Notes: generated by a model not told the origin, from the letters alone. Numbered from the stretch's first letter, positions 20,501 to 29,388 are shown. The stretch: 64,000 nt of DNA from Pontibacter sp. E15-1 (GCF_022601975.1 NZ_JAKVIR010000017.1:88561-152560); one strand, 5' to 3'. Numbers and translations: made by a program.

Positions 20501-21325
20501 ATGAATAAAGGCTTTTTACATACCGCAGTACTCTTCTGCCTGTTGCTGCTTGCCAGTGGCTGTAGCAACTTCCAGAAGCTTCTGAAGAGCAACGACGTAA
20601 CCAAGAAATACGAGGCAGCGCTCAAGTATTACGAGAACGAGGAGTACTACCGTTCCTCGCAGCTCCTGGACCAGATCGCGCCATTGCTGGCAGGTACAGA
20701 CAAAGCCGAGAACGCCCAGTTTATCCAGGCCCAGGCACATTACAAGCAGGGGAACTACATCCTGAGCGATGCGTATTTCCGGACGTTCTTCACCACGTAT
20801 CCGCGCAGCCCCTTTGCTGAGGAGGCCACCTACATGCAGGCGAAGTCGCTGTACCAGCAGTCGCCCAGCTACGAGGAAGACCAGACCCCGACCATCACGG
20901 CTATTCAGGCCTTTGAGGAGTTTGTGACCCGCTACCCGGCCAGCGCGTATGTGGAGGAGGCGAACAAAACCATCGAGGAGCTGTATGTAAAGCTGGACAA
21001 GAAAGAGTTTAACCAGGCCCGTTTATACTACCAGCTGCGCTACTGGCGCTCGGCGGTGGTGGCGTTCAATAATTTCCAGCGCGAGCACGCCTCTTCCCCG
21101 TATAGCGAGGAAGCTGCTTTCCTGAAACTGGAGTCGCAGTACCGGTTTGCGATGGAAAGTGTGCTGAACAAGCAGGAAGAGCGCTTTGACCAGGCCATCG
21201 ACTATTTCCAGAGCTTCGTGGACCAATACCCGGAAAGTCGGTATAAGCGCGATGCAGAGCAGTTTTATGACCAGACACGGAACGAGCTGGCGCGAATCAG
21301 AAAAAACAACAAAGAGAATTCATAA
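20501..21325 (+). CDS. bamD: Outer membrane protein assembly factor BamD
   Basis: Lipoprotein subunit of the BAM complex that inserts beta-barrel proteins into the outer membrane. The 274-aa protein has a lipoprotein signal peptide with lipobox LASGC (Cys about residue 21). TPR-like helical pairs follow from about residue 35 (YEAALKYYENEEYYRSSQLL, then AQAHYKQGNYILSDAYFRTF), ending in DQYPESRYKRDAEQF. It heads the bamD-rpoZ-coaBC-porD block, with rpoZ starting 11 bp downstream. The promoter at 20462-20493 sits against the start codon. Confidence 0.93.
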   Translation: MNKGFLHTAVLFCLLLLASGCSNFQKLLKSNDVTKKYEAALKYYENEEYYRSSQLLDQIAPLLAGTDKAENAQFIQAQAHYKQGNYILSDAYFRTFFTTYPRSPFAEEATYMQAKSLYQQSPSYEEDQTPTITAIQAFEEFVTRYPASAYVEEANKTIEELYVKLDKKEFNQARLYYQLRYWRSAVVAFNNFQREHASSPYSEEAAFLKLESQYRFAMESVLNKQEERFDQAIDYFQSFVDQYPESRYKRDAEQFYDQTRNELARIRKNNKENS

Positions 21326-21336
21326 AGAATACACAT

Positions 21337-21666
21337 ATGGCAATAGTTTCATCATCTATCGTTACCCGCAACATGGCCGACTTTGCAGAGCAAACCGGCA
21401 ACGTGTATAAGTCTGTGGCAGTAATCTCTAAAAGAGCCAACCAGATTTCAGTGAAGCTGAAAGAAGAGTTGAACTCCAAACTGGCGGAGTTCGCCACTAC
21501 CGTCGACAACCTGGAGGAAGTGTTCGAGAACCGCGAGCAGATCGAGATATCCAAGTACTATGAGCGCCTGCCAAAGCCCACTAACCTGGCCATTGAGGAG
21601 TTCCTGGAAGAGAAGGTTTACGTAAGAACGCCGGACGAAGAGACGCAGGAGGAGACCTCCCTGTAA
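21337..21666 (+). CDS. rpoZ: DNA-directed RNA polymerase omega subunit family protein
   Basis: A 109-aa protein of the Bacteroidota omega/Rpb6 type that helps assemble and stabilise RNA polymerase. Family-like segments are SIVTRNMADFAEQTGNVY and VAVISKRANQISVKLKEELN. The C-terminal half is acidic. Its place between bamD and the coaBC genes is the standard order in this phylum and supports the call, since the sequence alone is short and divergent from proteobacterial omega. It is co-transcribed with its neighbours (11 bp and 9 bp gaps). Confidence 0.88.
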   Translation: MAIVSSSIVTRNMADFAEQTGNVYKSVAVISKRANQISVKLKEELNSKLAEFATTVDNLEEVFENREQIEISKYYERLPKPTNLAIEEFLEEKVYVRTPDEETQEETSL

Positions 21667-21675
21667 GGCAGGCGA

Positions 21676-22236
21676 ATGCTGCAGGGCAAAAAAATCATAT
21701 TGGGAGTTTGCGGGAGCATCGCAGCCTACAAGGCGGCCGTGCTGGTTCGTTTACTCGTTAAAGCGGAAGCAGAAGTTCAGGTGATCCTGACTACTTCTGC
21801 TTCTGCTTTTATTACCCCGCTCACGTTAGCCACACTCTCCAGGCGGCCCGTGCTCACCGATTTTGTGCGGGATCAGACCGGCGTGTGGAACAACCACGTG
21901 GACATGGGCCTGTGGGCCGATGCCCTCGTGATTGCCCCGGCCAGCGCGAACACGGCGGCCAAAATCGCCAACGGCCTCTGCGACAACCTGCTGGCGGCCA
22001 CATACCTGTCGGCTCGCTGCCCTGTGTTTGTGGCCCCTGCCATGGACCTGGATATGTACCAGCATCCGGCGGTGCAGAGCAACTTCACGAAGCTGCGGGG
22101 GTATGGCAACCGCATCATCGAGGCGGGCTACGGCGAACTGGCCAGCGGACTGGTGGGCCAGGGGCGCATGGCCGAGCCCGAGGAAATAGTACAGGCACTT
22201 CAGAACTTCTTCAGCGGTGACGGAAAGATCGTTTAA
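21676..22236 (+). CDS. coaC: Phosphopantothenoylcysteine decarboxylase half of CoaBC
   Basis: FMN flavoprotein that decarboxylates 4'-phospho-N-pantothenoylcysteine to phosphopantetheine in CoA synthesis. The 186-aa protein carries GVCGSIAAYKAA, the active-site His in NNHVDMGLWADA, the PASANTAAKIANG motif and APAMDLDMYQHP. In most bacteria this domain continues into the CoaB ligase as one chain of about 400 aa. Here the frame stops at 22236 and the ligase domain is in the next frame, overlapping by 20 bp. This is either a real split into two proteins or a frameshift near 22211-22236 (mutation or sequencing error). Confidence 0.88.
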   Translation: MLQGKKIILGVCGSIAAYKAAVLVRLLVKAEAEVQVILTTSASAFITPLTLATLSRRPVLTDFVRDQTGVWNNHVDMGLWADALVIAPASANTAAKIANGLCDNLLAATYLSARCPVFVAPAMDLDMYQHPAVQSNFTKLRGYGNRIIEAGYGELASGLVGQGRMAEPEEIVQALQNFFSGDGKIV

Positions 22237-22879
22237 AGGCAAGACCGTACTCCTGACGGCGGGGCCCACGCACGAGCCGATTGACCCGGTTCGTTTTATC
22301 GGCAATCACTCGACCGGTAAAATGGGGTATGCGCTGGCCGAGTGCTTCGCTGCCCACGGAGCCTCGGTGCAACTGGTGTCCGGGCCTACCAACCTACAGG
22401 CACAACACCCCAACATCACGGTAACGCACGTCACCACCGCCGACGAAATGTATGCGGCCGTGCTTGAGCTGGTGGACGCTGCCGACATCCTGGTGTTTGC
22501 CGCCGCCGTGGCCGACTACAAGCCGAAAGCGGCCGCCGCCAGAAAAATCAAAAAATCCGGGAACGAGCTGACGATTGAACTGGTTAAGAACGTTGATATA
22601 GCAGCGGCCCTGGGCCAGCGCAAAAAGGCGGGGCAGTTCTCGGTGGGCTTTGCCCTCGAAACGCACGACGAAAGTGCCAACGCCCTGGAAAAGCTGCAAA
22701 AGAAGAACCTGGACATGATCGTGCTGAACTCCCTGAACGATCCGGGGGCTGGCTTCAGGCACGACACCAACAAGATCACCATACTGGAGCAACACGCGAC
22801 GACGGCTTTCGACTTGAAGAAGAAGACAGCGGTGGCGCAGGATATCATCAACTTAATCTGGGACCGAGTACATGGCTAA
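22217..22879 (+). CDS. coaB: Phosphopantothenate-cysteine ligase half of CoaBC
   Basis: Ligase domain that joins cysteine to 4'-phosphopantothenate. Motifs: GKTVLLTAGPTHEPIDPVR at the start, then IGNHSTGKMGYALA, AAAVADYKP and the KKxxVGFALET-like QFSVGFALETHD. The only start in frame near the domain edge is GTG at 22217, inside the decarboxylase gene, giving 220 aa; the true fused protein would simply run through. Translation could be coupled by the 20-bp overlap if the split is real. The stop overlaps the porD start by 8 bp. Confidence 0.85.
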   Translation: MTERSFKGKTVLLTAGPTHEPIDPVRFIGNHSTGKMGYALAECFAAHGASVQLVSGPTNLQAQHPNITVTHVTTADEMYAAVLELVDAADILVFAAAVADYKPKAAAARKIKKSGNELTIELVKNVDIAAALGQRKKAGQFSVGFALETHDESANALEKLQKKNLDMIVLNSLNDPGAGFRHDTNKITILEQHATTAFDLKKKTAVAQDIINLIWDRVHG

Positions 22880-23777
22880 GAACGTATTTGTATTGCTGCT
22901 GCTGCTTTGCACGGCCTGGGTGGCCAGGGCGCAGGAACTGCAGTGCGATGTGGTGGTGAACAGCGATCAAGTACAGTACACGGACCGGCAGCTGTTCGCG
23001 GACATGCAGAACAGCATCTACGAGTTTATGAACAACCGCCGTTGGAGCGAGCAGCCCTACCGCCCCGACGAGCGCATCAAGTGCCGTATCCTCATCAACC
23101 TGACGGACATGCCCGAGATCGGCACCTTTCAGGCAAACGTGCAGGTGGTGTCGGTGCGGCCAGCCTACGGAACCGCCTACGAGTCCACGCTCTTCTCTTT
23201 TATCGACAAAGACTGGACCTTCCGCTACACCACGGCGCAGCCCCTCGATTTCGCCGAGAACAACTATACCTCCAACCTTTCCTCCATGCTGGCCTTTTAT
23301 GCCTACATGATTGTGGGGATGGACAACGACAGCTTTGGCCGTTTGGGCGGGGCCCCGTCGTTCGACAAGGCAAGGGGCATCCTGAACATTGCCGCGTCGC
23401 AGGGCGCGGGCTATCCGGGCTGGAAGGCGTTTGACGGGAACCGGAACCGCTATTGGCTGATCGACAACCTCCAGGACCCACAGTTTATACCCTACCGCGA
23501 GGGCATCTACAACATGCACCGCCTGGGGCTGGACCGTATGGCGGAGAACCCGGAAGAAGCGCGCGGCACTGTGCTTACCTTCTTAGAGAGTCTGCAACGC
23601 CTGCAGCGCCAGAAACCCAACGCCGCTATCCTGCGCGCGTTCTTCGATGCGAAGGCAGACGAGCTGACGAACATGTTCAAGACTGCAGCCCCGGCGCAGA
23701 AGCAGCAGGCCTTCACGATCTTGACGCAGGTAGACCCCACCAACAACACCAAGTACAACGTTTTGCTAAAACGCTAA
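22872..23777 (+). CDS. porD: PorD (DUF4835), type IX secretion system protein
   Basis: Periplasmic or outer-membrane protein linked to type IX secretion and gliding in Bacteroidota; its exact role is unsettled. The 301-aa protein has a signal peptide ending VARAQ. Family landmarks include LQCDVVVNSDQVQ, MQNSIYEFMNNRRWS, CRILINLTDMPEIGTF and FYAYMIVGMDNDSFGRLGG. It overlaps coaB by 8 bp, and the order coaBC-porD-recN is the usual one. Together with OstA-like and BamD it makes this block largely about the outer membrane. Other T9SS genes are not in the window. Confidence 0.9.
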   Translation: MAKNVFVLLLLLCTAWVARAQELQCDVVVNSDQVQYTDRQLFADMQNSIYEFMNNRRWSEQPYRPDERIKCRILINLTDMPEIGTFQANVQVVSVRPAYGTAYESTLFSFIDKDWTFRYTTAQPLDFAENNYTSNLSSMLAFYAYMIVGMDNDSFGRLGGAPSFDKARGILNIAASQGAGYPGWKAFDGNRNRYWLIDNLQDPQFIPYREGIYNMHRLGLDRMAENPEEARGTVLTFLESLQRLQRQKPNAAILRAFFDAKADELTNMFKTAAPAQKQQAFTILTQVDPTNNTKYNVLLKR

Positions 23778-23845
23778 TTTTTTTAGAATCCCGCTAAATC
23801 GGCGTATCTTCACGCCCCCGGCAGCGAGGCCGGATTTATACCTAT

Positions 23846-24082
23846 ATGCTCATGGGCAAGCGGCAGAAACGCATCTTCAGAAAAGACATTGAGGCGCACA
23901 CATCAGAGTTGCTCGAGCGGCAAACAGTGCAGGTGGTGCTGCGCAGCAGAGTGGTTATGCAGGGCCATCTCCTGCACCTGACAGCCGAAGAGCTCCAATT
24001 GCAGGACCAGCGCTTCAGCAAGCATACCATGCCGCTTGATGACGTGGAAGAAATAATCTATGACTTCGAGGCGCCTTATTAG
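23846..24082 (+). CDS. Small conserved protein between porD and recN
   Basis: A 78-aa (or 76-aa from the ATG at 23852) basic-then-acidic soluble protein with no signal. The pattern QTVQVVLRSRVVMQGHLLHL followed by LQDQRFSKHTMPLDDVEEIIYDF is a short beta-barrel-like alternation that could be Sm-like; this is only an inference. I do not know a function. It sits in the housekeeping block, 68 bp after porD, and is followed by a degenerate heptad repeat. Confidence 0.7.
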   Translation: MLMGKRQKRIFRKDIEAHTSELLERQTVQVVLRSRVVMQGHLLHLTAEELQLQDQRFSKHTMPLDDVEEIIYDFEAPY

Positions 24083-24212
24083 CATCTTGAAGCATGGTTG
24101 TGCCAAGCCGCAGGATTTCAATGATAGCATCGTGTATCCTGTGTCGTGCAACTTGCGTCGCTTTTCTTACTTTATATTTCAACAGAATTTTCGAACTTTA
24201 GCATAGGCCAAA

Positions 24213-24247
24213 AGTCTTGTGCCTTATGTCTATAGTCTTGTGTCTTA
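24213..24247. repeat. Heptad-repeat run (TGTCTTR type) before recN
   Basis: Five consecutive in-phase heptamers, AGTCTTG, TGCCTTA, TGTCTAT, AGTCTTG and TGTCTTA, end 4 bp before the recN start codon. The heptamer is the complement of the one at 18516-18550 and 15826-15846. A weaker related stretch (TCGTGTATCCTGTGTCGTG) lies near 24129. Confidence 0.8.
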
Positions 24248-24251
24248 GTAT

Positions 24252-25949
24252 ATGCTGGTAGATCTTAGAATAAAAAATTACGCCCTGATCGAGAAGCTGG
24301 AGATGAACCCATCGCCGGTGCTCAATATCATCACAGGCGAGACAGGCGCGGGGAAGTCCATCATGCTGGGGGCGATTGGCCTGCTGCTGGGCAACCGCGC
24401 CGACTCCAAACTCCTTTTCAAGCAGGACGAAAAGTGCGTGATTGAGGGCGTGTTCGACATATCGAGCTATAACCTCAAGGAGCTTTTCGTGAAAGAGGAC
24501 CTCGACTATGATGACCAGTGTATCCTGCGCCGCGAGATCAGCCCCAGCGGGAAGAGCCGTGCTTTTGTGAACGACACGCCCGTGACGCTGGACGTGATCC
24601 GGAAGATAGGGGAGAACCTGATGGACGTGCACTCGCAGCACGACACCCTGCAACTCGGCGACACCAGCTACCAGCTCAACATCCTGGACATATATGCCGG
24701 AAACACGGCCGCCATGGGCAACACCACTTTTGATGTATACGCGGGCAATTTATCATACCTGCGCAAGTACAACGAGGCGTATCGCCAGTATAAAAAATTG
24801 CAAACCGATTTCAGGAAGCTGACCGACCAACTGGCGCAGGCCCAGAAAGAGCATGACTACCACGCTTTTCTGCTGAACGAGCTCGATGAGGCGGGCCTGC
24901 AGGAAAAGGAGCAGGAAGAGCTGGAGGAGGAGCTGAAACAGCTGGAAAACGCCGAGGACATCAAACTGAAGCTGACGCAGGCGGTGCAAAGCCTCACCGA
25001 GTCGGAGTTTAACATTACCTCAGCCCTGAAAGACACGGTGCATCTCATCGGGCAGCTGGCGCAATTCTCGGCGAAGTATGATGAGCTGCGCACCCGTACC
25101 GAGAGCTGCATGATCGAGCTGAACGACATTGCCGGGGAACTGGAGGATGCCGAGCGCAACACCGAGGCTAATCCGGAGCGAACCATCGAGGTGCAGGAGC
25201 GGCTGAACCTGATTTATACCCTGCAGCGCAAGCACCAGGTGCAAACCAATACCGAATTGCTGAGCATAAAGCGCGAACTGGAGGACAAGGTGGGCAGCGT
25301 CCTGAACCTGGACACAGCCATTGCCAACACCGAGAAGGCCATGAAAAAAGCCGAGCAGGATGTGAAAGAGAAAGCCGCTGTGCTGTCGGAGCGCCGCCGC
25401 GCCTCCTTCGATACCTTCGAGCAGGAGCTTTATGTGCTAGTGGCGGATTTGGGGATGCCAAACGCCCGCATCGTGATCCAGCACAACGAAGTGGAGCCAA
25501 CGCCAACGGGCACCGACGATATCAACATCCTATTCAGCGCCAACAAAGGCGCACAGCCGCAAACGCTTATTAAGGCCGCATCGGGTGGTGAGTTCTCGCG
25601 CCTGATGCTGAGTATCAAGTATATGCTGGCCGATAAAACCGCACTCCCGACCATCGTGTTTGATGAGATCGACACGGGTATATCCGGGGAGGTGGCCGTG
25701 AAAGTGGGCAAGATGATGCAGCAAATGGCGCAGAAGCACCAGATTATCGCCATCTCGCACCTGCCGCAGATTGCCGCGCAGGGCAACTCGCATTACTTTG
25801 TGTATAAAGAGGACACCGCCGAGCGCACCATCAGCCGGGTGCGCAAACTGAACGAGGAAGAGCGGGTGAACGAAATCGCGCACATGATTGCAGGGGCCAA
25901 CCCAAGCGCCAACGCCTATCAAAGTGCGAAAGAGTTGCTTTCACTGTAA
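24252..25949 (+). CDS. recN: DNA repair protein RecN
   Basis: SMC-like ATPase acting early in double-strand break repair. The 565-aa protein starts LVDLRIKNYALIEKLEM. Walker A GETGAGKSIMLGAI is near residue 31, long coiled coils run from about 160 to 390, and the C-terminal signature ASGGEFSRLMLSIKYML, Walker B TIVFDEIDTGISGEVA and AISHLPQIAAQG complete the head. Length is standard. It is the last gene of the bamD-to-recN block, and fabI follows 58 bp later. Confidence 0.95.
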   Translation: MLVDLRIKNYALIEKLEMNPSPVLNIITGETGAGKSIMLGAIGLLLGNRADSKLLFKQDEKCVIEGVFDISSYNLKELFVKEDLDYDDQCILRREISPSGKSRAFVNDTPVTLDVIRKIGENLMDVHSQHDTLQLGDTSYQLNILDIYAGNTAAMGNTTFDVYAGNLSYLRKYNEAYRQYKKLQTDFRKLTDQLAQAQKEHDYHAFLLNELDEAGLQEKEQEELEEELKQLENAEDIKLKLTQAVQSLTESEFNITSALKDTVHLIGQLAQFSAKYDELRTRTESCMIELNDIAGELEDAERNTEANPERTIEVQERLNLIYTLQRKHQVQTNTELLSIKRELEDKVGSVLNLDTAIANTEKAMKKAEQDVKEKAAVLSERRRASFDTFEQELYVLVADLGMPNARIVIQHNEVEPTPTGTDDINILFSANKGAQPQTLIKAASGGEFSRLMLSIKYMLADKTALPTIVFDEIDTGISGEVAVKVGKMMQQMAQKHQIIAISHLPQIAAQGNSHYFVYKEDTAERTISRVRKLNEEERVNEIAHMIAGANPSANAYQSAKELLSL

Positions 25950-26007
25950 GGAGATATTGCTATATTGCTGCCTTAATTGCGGTAAATCATAAAAACATAT
26001 AGAAGAC

Positions 26008-26820
26008 ATGTCCTATAACCTGCTAAAAGGAAAGAAAGGAATCATTTTTGGCGCCCTCGACGAAAAGTCGATTGCCTGGAAGGTAGCCAAGCGCGCCCAT
26101 GAGGAAGGCGCTGAGTTCGTGCTGACAAACGCCCCGCTTGCCATGCGTATGGGTGAGATCAAGAAGCTGGCAGAGGAGTGCAACGCAGAGATCGTACCGG
26201 CGGATGCAACGTCTGTGGAAGACCTGGAGAACCTGTTTACCAAGTCGCAGGAGATACTGGGCGGCAAGATCGACTTCGTGCTGCACTCAATAGGTATGAG
26301 CCCGAACATCCGCAAAGGAAAGTCTTACGGCGACCTGAACTACGACTGGTTCCTGAAGACGCTGGACGTGTCTGCGCTCTCTTTCCATAAGCTGATGCAG
26401 GTGGCTGAGAAGCAGGATGCCCTGAATGAGTGGTCATCTATCGTGGCCCTGTCCTACATCGCGGCACAGCGCGTGTTCCCTGATTATACCGATATGTCGC
26501 AAGCGAAGGCAGTGCTGGAGTCGATTGCCCGTAACTACGGCTACCGCTTAGGCAAACTGAAGAACGTGCGCGTAAACACCATTTCCCAGTCGCCGACCAA
26601 AACAACTGCCGGTACGGGTGTGGGCGGTTTCGACGTGTTCTATGACTATGCTGATAAAATGTCGCCGCTTGGCAACGCGTCCGCTGAGGCCTGCGCCGAT
26701 TATACCATCTCCCTGTTCTCTGACCTGACCAAAATGGTGACGATGCAGAACCTGATGCACGACGGTGGCTTCAGCAGCATGGGCATCTCCGAAGATATCA
26801 TCAACTCGATGCAGAAGTAA
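26008..26820 (+). CDS. fabI: Enoyl-[acyl-carrier-protein] reductase FabI
   Basis: NADH-dependent SDR enzyme for the last step of the fatty acid elongation cycle. The 270-aa protein has the FabI-type start LKGKKGIIFGALDEKSIAW (a variant of the GVANxxSIAW NAD loop), FVLHSIGMSP, and the catalytic Tyr-x6-Lys as YTDMSQAK. Near the C-terminus are MVTMQNLMHDGGFSSMG residues typical of this clade. Transcribed alone and closed by the hairpin at 26838-26886. Confidence 0.95.
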   Translation: MSYNLLKGKKGIIFGALDEKSIAWKVAKRAHEEGAEFVLTNAPLAMRMGEIKKLAEECNAEIVPADATSVEDLENLFTKSQEILGGKIDFVLHSIGMSPNIRKGKSYGDLNYDWFLKTLDVSALSFHKLMQVAEKQDALNEWSSIVALSYIAAQRVFPDYTDMSQAKAVLESIARNYGYRLGKLKNVRVNTISQSPTKTTAGTGVGGFDVFYDYADKMSPLGNASAEACADYTISLFSDLTKMVTMQNLMHDGGFSSMGISEDIINSMQK

Positions 26821-26837
26821 TTCGGTCTACTGAGTTC

Positions 26838-26886
26838 ATAATAGGAAAGGGCCTCTGCTACTACAACAGAGGCCCTTTCCTATTAT
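26838..26886 (+). terminator. Terminator after fabI
   Basis: 20-bp perfect arms (ATAATAGGAAAGGGCCTCTG and complement) with a 9-nt loop, 17 bp after the fabI stop. Confidence 0.88.
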
Positions 26887-26959
26887 ATCGGGTTAGGCTA
26901 TGAGGTGGCGAAGCTACCTTGTAGGTTGTGTTGGGAGATGTAATTTTCGTGCCAACGTT

Positions 26960-27355
26960 CTAATCTTTAAATCTCCACAATCTACGGATTCCATCCTCGT
27001 TGGAAGTTACTAAAGAATCTTTGTCCGCTTTTATTACTCTTGTTTTAAAAAAGGAAACACCATCTTCAATGTAAATTAGAGTATCATTTCTGAATTCATA
27101 TTTCAAGTATTCGAATGCGTCCACAAACAGTATTGAGTCTTCCTCGATACTAAAGCTTGCGTTTTCAGATTCTCCTGAAGTCCATATACCTTTTATATCC
27201 TCTTCAGTATATAATGGCTGAATACCTGAGTACATTGACTCAACTGCTGGTGAAGAAGTGCCATCTTGATGTTGGACAACAGATTCTTCCTCAGTTTCTT
27301 TTACAATACAGCTTATCAAAAACAACACAAAGAAGATGGTGTGTATTTTCTTCAT
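26960..27355 (-). CDS. AT-rich hypothetical lipoprotein
   Basis: A 131-aa protein with a lipoprotein signal peptide (MKKIHTIFFVLFLISC, lipobox Cys16) and a mature part rich in Glu, Ser and Asp. ADxxEGIW-like EEDIKGIWTSGESENASFSI, then FRNDTLIYIEDG, suggests a small beta-sheet 'lipocalin-like' ligand or structural domain, but no family is recognised. Codons are A/T-ending (GAA, ATT, AAA, TTT), clearly unlike the GC-rich neighbours, which suggests recent acquisition. It lies alone between fabI and an M28 peptidase. Confidence 0.7.
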   Translation of the reverse strand: MKKIHTIFFVLFLISCIVKETEEESVVQHQDGTSSPAVESMYSGIQPLYTEEDIKGIWTSGESENASFSIEEDSILFVDAFEYLKYEFRNDTLIYIEDGVSFFKTRVIKADKDSLVTSNEDGIRRLWRFKD

Positions 27356-27448
27356 ATCTTAATTCTTATACCTCCCAACATGTGGTTATGCTTGTCCTCC
27401 CTCACCGGGGCTTGAGAGCACAAACTGTTCATTTCTATTCAGCAATAT

Positions 27449-28948
27449 CTATCGTTCCAGTTTAGCGTTGGGATCTACGGTAGGGCGCTCAGGCGTTTCT
27501 GAAACGGTCCAGCCCGTGGCATACATCCAGCGGGTCATTCTGGTCAGTTTCTCCAGGTCTATTCGCTCTGCCTCATCGCGGGGGGTATGGTAATCGGGGT
27601 GCAGGAGCGTGGTGAAGAATATGGCTGGGATACCCGCCTGGGCGTAAGGCAAATGGTCGCTGCGGAAGTACCAGTTCTCCGGGTGGCTTGCCTCGTCCCA
27701 GGAAGTATCGATGCTGAAATTGGTGTGCTGCTTGTTTGCCTGCAGGGCCATGTCCACTAACTCGTTGGAGTTGCGGTGTGGCGGTATGGAACCCAGCAGG
27801 GCGGCAGAGTCCGGGGCGTTGCGCCCGATCATGTCGCCGTTCAGCACCGCTACAATGCTGCTCTTGTCCACGGTGGGGTGCTCCACGAACCAACGGGAAC
27901 CAAACAGGCCGCGTTCTTCCGCGCCATGCCACACAAACAAAGCCGAGCGCTTGCCGGGATTCTTCACCCAACTGCGCCCGATGGCCAACAGGGCCACTGT
28001 TACAGAAGCATTGTCGTCGGCACCGTTATAAATAGAATCGCCGTCTACGGGAGCACCGATACCGTCGTGGTCGTGGTGGCCGCTGAAGAGCACATACTCT
28101 TCTTTTAAATTAGGATCGGAGCCGGGAGCTTTGGCCACCACATTCATCGACGGGTAGGTATAGGTGTCTACTCTGATGTCGGTGGTGAGTTTTGCGCCCG
28201 CTTGTTGCAGGCTCGGCGCGATGGAAGCGTGCGCCAGCAACACCGGAGCGCTGTTGTTTTGCCGTCTGGCATCACTCTCCAGCGCATAGGTGCCTTCCTC
28301 AAACACGTGGCCCATAAAGCCAAAGTCACCCTCGGTTTTCGGATCTGTTACCAGCAGGATAGCAGCCGCCTTTTGGTTTTTAAGGGCGTTACTTTGCTGT
28401 CGTAAGGCCGATGCCACATACCTATAGTTCCAGAGGCTCATGCCTGCGGCCGGCAAAGGTTCTGGCGCCTGCAACAGCATCGCGATTACTTTGCCTTTTA
28501 GGTTGTGCTTCGCGGTATCGGCCAACGAGTTTAGCCATACCACCGGGGCGTCGAGGCGAGTTTCAGCGGGGTTGGTAACCCATACCTGCTGCCAGAGTTT
28601 GGCCGGCTTTTGGTTGATGCTGATCGTGCTGTTGTCGGCAACCCGCATGCGACTGATAGGAAAGAACTGGAAGTAGGTGCCGTCCTCTCCGGCAGGCTCC
28701 AGGCCAGCGTTGCGGGCCTGTTCCGCCACCCAGGCCGCTGCCCGCAGCTCATCAACGGTACCGGCCCGCTTGCCGCGCATCGCATCACTGGATAATTCAA
28801 AAAGGTCCTTGCGCAGTTCTTCCTGGCTGATCGAGGCAAGCTGTAGCTCGTGCTGGCTGGGTGCCTCTAAAGCGGTGCTGGCAGGAGTTTGGGTACAGGC
28901 ACCCGCCGTGAGGGCAGTGCCGAGAAGTAGCATAGAGATTTGTTTCAT
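27449..28948 (-). CDS. M28-family zinc metallopeptidase, lipoprotein
   Basis: Exported aminopeptidase-type enzyme of 499 aa with a lipoprotein signal (LTAGAC lipobox, Cys18). The five M28 zinc ligands can be placed: His in SGHHDHDG, bridging Asp in NGADDNAS, Glu (plus catalytic Glu) in WHGAEERGLFGS, Asp in LNGDMIGRN and His in PDYHTPRDE. A PA-like insert (about 100-250, with VVWLNSLADTAKHNLKGKVIAM) precedes the catalytic part. It probably releases amino acids from peptides outside the inner membrane. Single gene. Confidence 0.92.
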   Translation of the reverse strand: MKQISMLLLGTALTAGACTQTPASTALEAPSQHELQLASISQEELRKDLFELSSDAMRGKRAGTVDELRAAAWVAEQARNAGLEPAGEDGTYFQFFPISRMRVADNSTISINQKPAKLWQQVWVTNPAETRLDAPVVWLNSLADTAKHNLKGKVIAMLLQAPEPLPAAGMSLWNYRYVASALRQQSNALKNQKAAAILLVTDPKTEGDFGFMGHVFEEGTYALESDARRQNNSAPVLLAHASIAPSLQQAGAKLTTDIRVDTYTYPSMNVVAKAPGSDPNLKEEYVLFSGHHDHDGIGAPVDGDSIYNGADDNASVTVALLAIGRSWVKNPGKRSALFVWHGAEERGLFGSRWFVEHPTVDKSSIVAVLNGDMIGRNAPDSAALLGSIPPHRNSNELVDMALQANKQHTNFSIDTSWDEASHPENWYFRSDHLPYAQAGIPAIFFTTLLHPDYHTPRDEAERIDLEKLTRMTRWMYATGWTVSETPERPTVDPNAKLER

Positions 28949-29016
28949 ACAGCGTTCAGTGAGTATGGTTCAGTGGGTATGGTTGGGATTCATGTTTGCT
29001 TTGGTTTGAAAAGAGA

Positions 29017-29388
29017 TTAATCTTCCTCCCGATGCACGGTGCTAATATCGAAGGCCGGGATGCAGACAGACCAGTACTCGGCCTCCTCATCAAACGGGTT
29101 GGCGTAGCGCACGCGGGCCCCCGCCTTGATCAGTAGCGACTCTCCGGCTTTCACCTCCACCTCCTCGCCGTCTATCTCGATCAGCTTGCGGCCCCGCGTC
29201 ACGATGGTGATCTCGTCGAACTCCGGTTTCTGGTGCGGCTCGCCCCAATGCGGCGGTGCCACCATGTGTGCCACACTAAACCCACCGGTTCGAGTGGATG
29301 CGTGGCCGAAGTGCTCTTCAATCAGTTTCCCGTCGGTGGTGGGCACCCGGAAAGGCTTAGTCTGCTTAAAATATTTTTTCTCGTTCAT
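29017..29388 (-). CDS. Small cupin-domain protein
   Basis: A 123-aa cytosolic cupin. The first motif is seen as PPHWGEPHQKPEFDEITIVTRG, with possible metal ligands His, His and Glu. The second half is KAGESLLIKAGARVRYANP, in which the usual His of motif 2 is not obvious. I use the ATG at 29388 rather than the upstream TTG/ATG-like start at 29397, since MNEKKYFKQTK is the natural beginning. Substrate unknown; it could be a sugar-isomerase-like or sensory cupin. Confidence 0.8.
   Translation of the reverse strand: MNEKKYFKQTKPFRVPTTDGKLIEEHFGHASTRTGGFSVAHMVAPPHWGEPHQKPEFDEITIVTRGRKLIEIDGEEVEVKAGESLLIKAGARVRYANPFDEEAEYWSVCIPAFDISTVHREED

Noticed and set aside
27157..27465. Plus-strand open frame opposite the AT-rich lipoprotein
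   Set aside because: The lipoprotein on the minus strand has a clear signal peptide and lipobox; the plus frame starts within it and has no support.
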